Source: Rusavskia elegans (taxonomy: Eukaryota > Ascomycota > Lecanoromycetes > Teloschistales > Teloschistaceae). From it: a DNA stretch of 64,000 nucleotides. The position numbers were made by a program, and so were the translations under genes. Location: positions 124,001 to 188,000 of the forward strand of contig SAUG01000048.1 in assembly GCA_011316305.1 (NCBI GenBank), in the 5' to 3' direction. The notes under the pieces are model-generated. The model did not search any database, was not told the origin of the DNA, and was given only the letters and a program-made list of their open reading frames with translations. How positions within the stretch are numbered: the first letter of the stretch is position 1; each line of letters begins with the position of its first letter. This document shows, one piece after another, positions 60,241 to 64,000 of this stretch.

Positions 60241-62577
60241 TAGAAACGTTTAAAAACTAAACCAGTTTCTATAACCTATTTACTATTTAAAGCGATTATA
60301 TAAAATATAGAAATATCTTTTTTACTAGAAGATTATTTATTAATAATAAATATTTATATTTTAACTTTATTACCTTCCGTATTCTAGTAAACGGTTTTAA
60401 AATATTTAAATAATTTATTATATAACTCGAATAAAGTATTATACTTCTAATATAAATATAAAACTTTCGGTCTAATATTAATAAAATTCTAGCTAATTTC
60501 TTTATATTCTAATTCTTTATAAACTCTATTATAGTATCCGACCTTTTTATTATAAAGTTCGGCGGACCTATTACTATAATATCTATAGATAGAATCCTAT
60601 TCGATATATTAGATATAAGCTTTTTTTATAGTAGAATAATCCTCGCTATATATATTTTTATAAACTTCTATTTAATAGAATTAATAAAGTAAAACTAGTA
60701 GCGTTAAACGTTAGAAATTTAGGCCGAAATAAAGTCTTTTTTAAAACTGGTTATTATAAAATCCCTAAAATCTATTATTATACGCTAGCGTAGAGCTCTA
60801 TTATATTAAAAAGGAATTTCTTTATAGATTTCCTAATTTATTTATAAATATAGAGCGAAGGAAATTCGCGCTATTTTAGATAGAAAACGCTTTTAGTAAA
60901 TTTCTTTTAATAAAAGGAAATTAATATTTCTAGAAAGACTAAAAAGTTTATTAAACTATAGAACGCTAATATTTATATCTAAAAAAATCGGAATTAAATA
61001 TCGATTAGTATATTAGATTTTCTAATATCGGTTAGAACCGGAATAGAAATAGATTTTTTATTTATTAACGGTTAGAATTATTAGAAGGTATTTTCCGGGA
61101 TTATTAGAAATAGTCTTTTTCTATAGTCTAGATTTCGAGTTTATAATTATCTATTAATCGAAAGAATATATTAATAGTAGTCTTTTCTATTAATTTAAAG
61201 ATAAAGGTAGTATAAAAAGAAATAGTAAAACCTATTTATATCTATATAATAATTTATCGAATATTAGTTATTTTAGCGATTTTTATAGCTCGAAGTCTAA
61301 TTTAATTATATTCGCGAGATTTATAATAGCGGCTTATATTCTCGATAGTATACTTTTTTTTATTTAAAATACGTATTTCTTTTTCTATTAATAGTTTAAA
61401 GCGAATATTTAAAACGCTAATCTATATATTAAAATCTTTTATTAAATATTTTTTTTTTATATTTAAAAGTTCGTTAGAATACTATTATAGAACTTTACCG
61501 CGAAGATATATCTATAGATTTTCCTTAACTTTATTATTTAATCTAGCGACGTCTTTAACTCGTTTAATAAAGATATAGACGTCGCGGAAATAGATTTTTT
61601 ACCTATATATTTAATATAAAGCCCGGTCTCGGCGGATTTATTATTATAAAAGAAGTAAAAGTAGCTAATATCGTCTATAACGAATTTTTTATATTTATCG
61701 GCTCTAGTAAAAAATATAGGAAATTTAGATAATAGTAAAAATATTTTCTTCCTTTATTAGTTTTATTAACGAAGTTCTATAAATTCTATTTAAATTACGA
61801 TATTCTATTCTTTTAACTTTTCGAAAAACTATATTATTATAGAATTAGAATTATAGTTTCGTTCTATATTTAGTTTCCGGATTATATTCGATTTAGATAA
61901 AATAAGGAAATCTACTAGAATTTTATTAATTATATCTTTTTTTTCTTTACTTTTAATAGAGATTTAATAATTTATAATAGCTCGTATATATATAGGATTG
62001 TTCCGGAACTTTATAATATTTTTTCTAAAATATTTAATAGTAGTTTATACTATAGCCTCGCTATTTAACTATTAATTAGGCTATCTAGACGATCGGAATA
62101 GCCGGGAAAATAATTTTAATTTAATATCTATAGCGTTATCTACTTCGGTTCTAGAAAGTTTAAAGTCGCTATAATTATTATATATAAAGTTTAAAGAGTC
62201 TAGTATATTTTAATACTAATTAATAGTATATCTAGAGCCGATTCTATCTATAAACTCGATAAGTTAATATCCGAAAAAAATAGTACTATTATCGAAAGAT
62301 AAAGATAATTCGTCTATCGCTATTATAATTAATTAGAATCTAATTAATAAACCGGTTTATTTCTATTATATCGAAATATATAAAATATAATTAGTAAAAA
62401 ATAGTAGTTATTTAATAAATACTGCTAATAAAGTATATTTAATTAAAATAATTAATATTTCCGAAAATATAGATAATATTACTAGTATTATTAGTATTTA
62501 TAAATAGAAATTAGTATTTATAAACGCTATATATATATTATATAATACGTATAAATAAATTTTTTATTACTATTAAT

Positions 62578-62815
62578 TATTATAGATCGATTTAAAATAA
62601 TAATAATAGTTTAATATTTCTATATAAATAGAAAGTTCCTCTATAAATAAACGAATAAAGTAGAACGCTAGGTCTAATTAGATAATAAATCTCGTAGAGC
62701 TAATAAACCGCGGTTAACGAAACTTAGTTAGCGTATTAATCAGCCGATACTATCGGCTAGTATCTTTATATCCACTGAATTTCATATAAATTCCAAGTAT
62801 TTCAAATAGTTTATA
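62578..62815 (-). repeat. LTR of element B, right copy (5' LTR)
   Basis: 238 bp, partner of 46389-46620. Its last ~50 bp (about 62768-62815) keep several CpA/TpG pairs (CCACTG, TTCATA, CCAAG) and are visibly less mutated than the left copy. Confidence 0.85.
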
Positions 62816-63575
62816 ACAATATATAATGTAATTAGATTATTTATAGTTAATATAGTATTTATTATAATATCCGGATAGATAAATATATAATAGAAAAACC
62901 TTTCGGTATTTTAAATTCTAAAGATTTTAATAGTTTTTATAGAATTAAACTACTAGTTAGTTTTAAAACTAGATAAAAATAGCCGCTATATATAAAAAGC
63001 GGAATATTATAATTTTTACTATTATAATAATCTAGAGGTTATATATAATATTATATTTCGGTAAAGTTAAAATAATATAATTTCTATCTATTTATATAAA
63101 TAGAATAAAACTTTAATTAATAATTATAAAAATTAATTAATCTAAAAATCTATTAATTTATATTAAAATATTTATTTATAGAAATATTATCTATTATATA
63201 ATTAGTATAAAATCTTTTACTATTATTTAATAAATAGAATATTCTAGAAATAAAAAAATAAAATAAAATAAAAATTAAATATTATATAAAATAGAGATTA
63301 AATACTATATATATTTTAAAAAAATTAACTTTTAAAAAAAAAAAAAAAAAAAATTATATAAAAACTTTTATATATTTTTTATTTAAATAAATATTTTTTA
63401 AAAAGCGGCTATCTATATTATTATAACTATTTAAATTTTAAAATCTAAATATATAATAAATATAGTATTAAATATAAGTTATAGAAATTTTTATAGTATA
63501 GTAAAAGGTTAAAAATCTACTATATAACTAAGTATTTATAGCTTTAAAATCCTAGGATCGATATTCTACAGCTTA
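62816..63575. mobile_element. Right internal part of the host TIR element
   Basis: Very AT-rich, with a poly-A run near 63336-63352 and no recognisable coding. It is the short arm of the outer TIR element beyond gypsy B. Confidence 0.5.
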
Positions 63576-63615
63576 AGGAATTGTTTTGTCTGGAAGCCTC
63601 CTACCGTCCGCCATA
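63576..63615 (-). repeat. Right terminal inverted repeat
   Basis: Ends CCTACCGTCCGCCATA; reverse complement of the left repeat with three mismatches in 40 bp. Confidence 0.9.
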
Positions 63616-63621
63616 AGTTAG
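63616..63621. repeat. Target-site duplication AGTTAG, right copy
   Basis: Identical to 42152-42157 and directly outside the right inverted repeat. Confidence 0.75.
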
Positions 63622-63731
63622 AGCTTGCGCCATGGCTTGGCATGATGAACTTTTGGCCCAAACGAGTACCGTACTGGCACTCAAAATCCAATATCATCTT
63701 CGTTTCCCTCATCCTCCTTGTGAGATCGGAA

Positions 63732-64000
63732 ATGCCCGGTCTGAAAGGCCCTTTAAGTGAAGAATTCATCGTCGAGTCTGATAGCGACCCGAGCGCTGTT
63801 CACACCAAAGCAGCAGCAAAGAAGCCTGCATCAATTCTGCGAAAACCAAATCAATCCGCAAAACCTCGCTCTGATCCCTCAAAGAAGCGAAAAGATGGAA
63901 GTCCTAATGTCGCTTCTACCGGATTTAGTGTCAGTTACGCCTCGGTATCAAATTCACGACCAAACAAGGCCCAAGACAAAAGTGGGAGTACATCACACAA
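63732..64000 (+). CDS. 5' end of a basic, probably nuclear protein (runs off the window)
   Basis: The ATG at 63732 opens 89 codons to the window edge without a stop: MPGLKGPLSEEFIVESDSDP, then AKKPASILRKPNQSAKP and SKKRKDGSP. The sequence is acidic at the start, then rich in K, S, P with a KKRK nuclear-localisation-like cluster, and looks disordered. Codon use and composition match the intact genes, unlike the RIP block that ends 116 bp upstream. I do not recognise the family. An acidic-then-lysine-rich start would suit a nucleolar or chromatin protein, but that is a guess. Confidence 0.55.
   Translation, partial: MPGLKGPLSEEFIVESDSDPSAVHTKAAAKKPASILRKPNQSAKPRSDPSKKRKDGSPNVASTGFSVSYASVSNSRPNKAQDKSGSTSH

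Larger units (their letters stand above)
46389..62815 (-). mobile_element. Ty3/gypsy LTR retrotransposon B (RIP-mutated, host of nested insertions)
   Basis: Bounded by direct repeats 46389-46620 and 62578-62815. Coding direction is minus: protease-like sequence near 60.0-60.2 kb, RT/RNase H near 57.1-57.7 kb, and integrase near 56.0-56.6 kb. It is interrupted by element A (47172-55493) and by a MITE-like element (57750-58353). Removing both leaves about 7.5 kb, a normal gypsy length. No clean target-site duplication is left outside its LTRs. Confidence 0.8.
42158..63615. mobile_element. RIP-mutated 21.5 kb block bounded by terminal inverted repeats (nested transposons)
   Basis: Composition changes abruptly at both edges. 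Inside, CpA and TpG are nearly absent, TpA dominates, and CpG is retained, the expected product of CpA-directed RIP. Only two very short ATG-free-of-context ORFs survive in over 21 kb. The ends are 40 bp inverted repeats with a 6 bp direct repeat outside. Subtracting gypsy element B leaves a host element of about 5.0 kb (42158-46388 plus 62816-63615), suggesting a cut-and-paste DNA transposon as the outermost layer. Confidence 0.8.

Noticed and set aside
42158..63615. Whole AT-rich block as a centromere or a Starship-type cargo element
   Set aside because: It is fully explained as nested transposons with identifiable ends; no cargo genes, no tyrosine-recombinase reading, and inverted repeats are not typical of Starships.

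Overview
The window looks like the nuclear genome of a filamentous ascomycete (Pezizomycotina). The evidence is 50-70 bp introns with GTATGT/GTACGT donors and CTAAC/CTGAC-type branch sites, a frequency (FRQ) circadian clock gene, other single-copy fungal genes (VPS41, VPS4, GRC3, CBP6, BSD2, prefoldin 6), and a sharply bounded AT-rich block with the footprint of repeat-induced point mutation (RIP). I cannot name the genus; the presence of FRQ argues against Aspergillus-like Eurotiales.

Layout. 1-3084: 3' part of a PACT-type coiled-coil microtubule-organising-centre gene (+). 3917-5162: BSD2/NDFIP ubiquitin-ligase adaptor (-), divergent from CBP6 (5504-6022, +), an assembly/translation factor for cytochrome b. 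6023-13141 is gene-poor, with one decayed secreted-protein gene (9406-10680) and the long upstream region of frq. 13142-15813: frq (+). 16655-18054: mitochondrial DUF155/RMND1-type protein (-), divergent from VPS41 of HOPS (18264-22217, +). 23255-26002: serine/threonine/proline-rich GPI-anchored wall protein (+). 26523-27151: prefoldin 6 (-), divergent from VPS4 (27560-28940, +). 29524-31609: F-box protein (+). 31610-35409 is gene-poor. 35410-35874: SnoaL/NTF2-like protein (-) with a decayed tandem copy at 36318-36734. 37016-38584: 2EXR/F-box-like protein (-). 39531-41624: GRC3 polynucleotide kinase (-). 63732-64000: 5' end of a basic NLS-bearing protein (+).

42158-63615 is a 21.5 kb RIP-mutated block whose edges I can place to the base: 40 bp terminal inverted repeats flanked by a 6 bp direct repeat AGTTAG. 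Inside is a nest. A ~5.0 kb TIR element was invaded by Ty3/gypsy element B (46389-62815). B in turn holds a second gypsy element A (47172-55493, 240 bp LTRs, 5 bp target duplication TCTAT) and a ~600 bp MITE-like element (57750-58353). Both retroelements read on the minus strand and retain mutated reverse transcriptase, RNase H and integrase reading frames. The whole stack sits in what was a ~640 bp divergent promoter between GRC3 and the gene starting at 63732.

The intact genes are mostly housekeeping (late endosome/vacuole traffic: VPS41, VPS4, BSD2; mitochondria: CBP6, DUF155; clock: frq; chaperone: prefoldin; rRNA processing: GRC3) and are arranged as divergent or convergent neighbours, not as a pathway cluster. 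I see no secondary-metabolite cluster, CRISPR array or rRNA gene, and no intact tRNA gene.
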